This document shows positions 63,201-64,000 of a stretch of DNA of 64,000 nucleotides, piece by piece; the first letter of the stretch is position 1, and every line of letters begins with the position of its first letter. The notes beneath the pieces were generated by a model. The model was not told the DNA's origin and ran no database searches. It saw only the letters and a list, made by a program, of their open reading frames with translations. Source of the DNA: Manis javanica (lineage: Eukaryota; Chordata; Mammalia; Pholidota; Manidae); contig NC_133174.1 of NCBI RefSeq assembly GCF_040802235.1, positions 135,399,213 to 135,463,212 on the forward strand, in the 5' to 3' direction. A program made the translations under genes and the position numbers.

Positions 63201-63799
63201 AGCAGAGGCTCAGGGCATTTGGGGGTACTAAATGAGCCAGGGAGCAGAAATGTCATTTATTACTATTTAATATCTTCTACGTTCTTGAATGAGGAAAGAA
63301 AAGCCCAGATACATATCTTTTTATTTTACAGAACGACAGGCTGAAAATGTTGAGAAAATTTAAAAATGAACCATTTAAATGTTTATCTCTATTTCACTGA
63401 TAAATTCTTTCCCATTTCCACAGAAATTCCTATTCCAATGTCATATGAACTTCTTACAAGCTACAAAGAAAACGTACGGTTTCCCAACTTGTCTTACAAA
63501 ATAGCAAAACTATTTCTAATCAACCACATGAACAGCAATAAATGTGTGACCCATGTCATTCAGCAATTAGATTCTGGAGCTATTAAACTTTCTATGTAAC
63601 TAACACATAAAAATACCAAAAACAAAAGAAGGTAAATCGCCCCTGCCTGACCCTCTGCTGCTTGGGTCACCGACTGCCCTTTGATAACACGGACCAGGCT
63701 GTGTAGACGTCACTCAGGGCAGAAGCCACTGCATGTTACACCAGAACTTGCATCGGCTGCGGCGGCGGGATCATCTGCGGCAGCAATGTTAGCCTGACC
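63201..63799. other. Region downstream of the MAGE frame
   Basis: AT-rich sequence, GC-rich only in the last 80 bases. If the MAGE gene is active this would be its 3' UTR; TTTATT at about 63320 is AATAAA on its strand. Nothing else is recognised. Confidence 0.4.
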
Positions 63800-64000
63800 T
63801 CACACTTCCTGCTCCCTCACAGCCTCTTCATACCAGGTCAGACAGGCATTAGGGGTGCTATCTTTGACCTCGATCATAAACTCCAGGACTTTCACCATGT
63901 CCGTCTCTGCGTGGGCCCAGGGGCCCCAGAGCAGGTGGAAGCGAGCCGGATTGCTGTCGGGCACCTGCTGGTACTCCAGGTACTGCTCCTGCACCCAGAC
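63800..64000 (-). CDS. MAGE-family protein, C-terminal 66 residues (cut by window edge)
   Basis: The minus-strand frame is open from the window edge to TGA at 63800-63802. It reads VWVQEQYLEYQQVPDSNPAR, then FHLLWGPWAHAETDMVKVLE, and ends TWYEEAVREQEV. This is the second winged helix of the MAGE homology domain, whose signature is (L/V)VQExYLEYRQVPxSxPARYxFLWGPRAHAET. MAGE proteins bind and regulate RING E3 ubiquitin ligases; many are X-linked, single-coding-exon and testis-expressed. The stop position suits type I MAGE proteins. The subfamily, and whether the gene is intact, cannot be judged from this fragment. Confidence 0.85.
   Translation of the reverse strand, partial: VWVQEQYLEYQQVPDSNPARFHLLWGPWAHAETDMVKVLEFMIEVKDSTPNACLTWYEEAVREQEV

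Overview
The window is a stretch of mammalian X-chromosome DNA carrying the complete coding region of FMR1, which encodes the RNA-binding translational regulator FMRP (fragile X messenger ribonucleoprotein). All 17 coding exons lie on the + strand between 7411 and 45313. Each has consensus GT-AG junctions, and the exons join to a 1,899-nt frame (632 residues plus stop), the length I recall for the longest human isoform. No other complete gene is recognisable. The only other coding sequence I can support is the C-terminal end of a MAGE-family protein, read on the - strand at the right edge (63800-64000).

Organism: the large introns, CpG-island promoter, ancient MIR, L2 and L1M repeats and FMR1 itself show a placental mammal. 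There are no Alu, B1/B2, BovB, canine tRNA-Lys SINE or equine ERE elements. The youngest repeats are two L1 copies in intron 1 with perfect target-site duplications. One has an unusually long 3' region that I associate, from memory only, with pangolin (Manis) genomes. A laurasiatherian, possibly a pangolin, is my best guess; this is inference.

Layout: 1-3.5 kb is an old sense-strand L1. 3.5-6.85 kb is other old repeats and unassigned sequence. About 6.88-7.83 kb is the CpG island with NRF1-like, GC-box and E-box (CACGTG) sites, the inferred start site near 7190, and a short pure (CGG)7 tract at 7321-7341. Intron 1 (12.9 kb) holds two antisense L1 insertions, MIRs and L2. Exons 2-17 run from 20397 to 45313, followed by a 3' UTR of about 2.2 kb ending near 47.53 kb. 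From 47.5 to 60 kb there are old repeats, LTR-like segments and a possible decayed class II endogenous retrovirus. 60.1-63.2 kb is a GC-rich block with a 33-base C run and no recognisable gene. The window ends in the MAGE fragment.

Working of the locus: promoter, CGG tract, the ACG-initiated poly-glycine frame, the FMRP frame, the exon 15 alternative acceptors and the G-rich exon 15 element are all present and arranged as known for human FMR1. The most unexpected observation is a perfect 31-bp copy of part of exon 15, containing one of its alternative splice acceptors, inside intron 14 about 0.9 kb upstream of the real exon.
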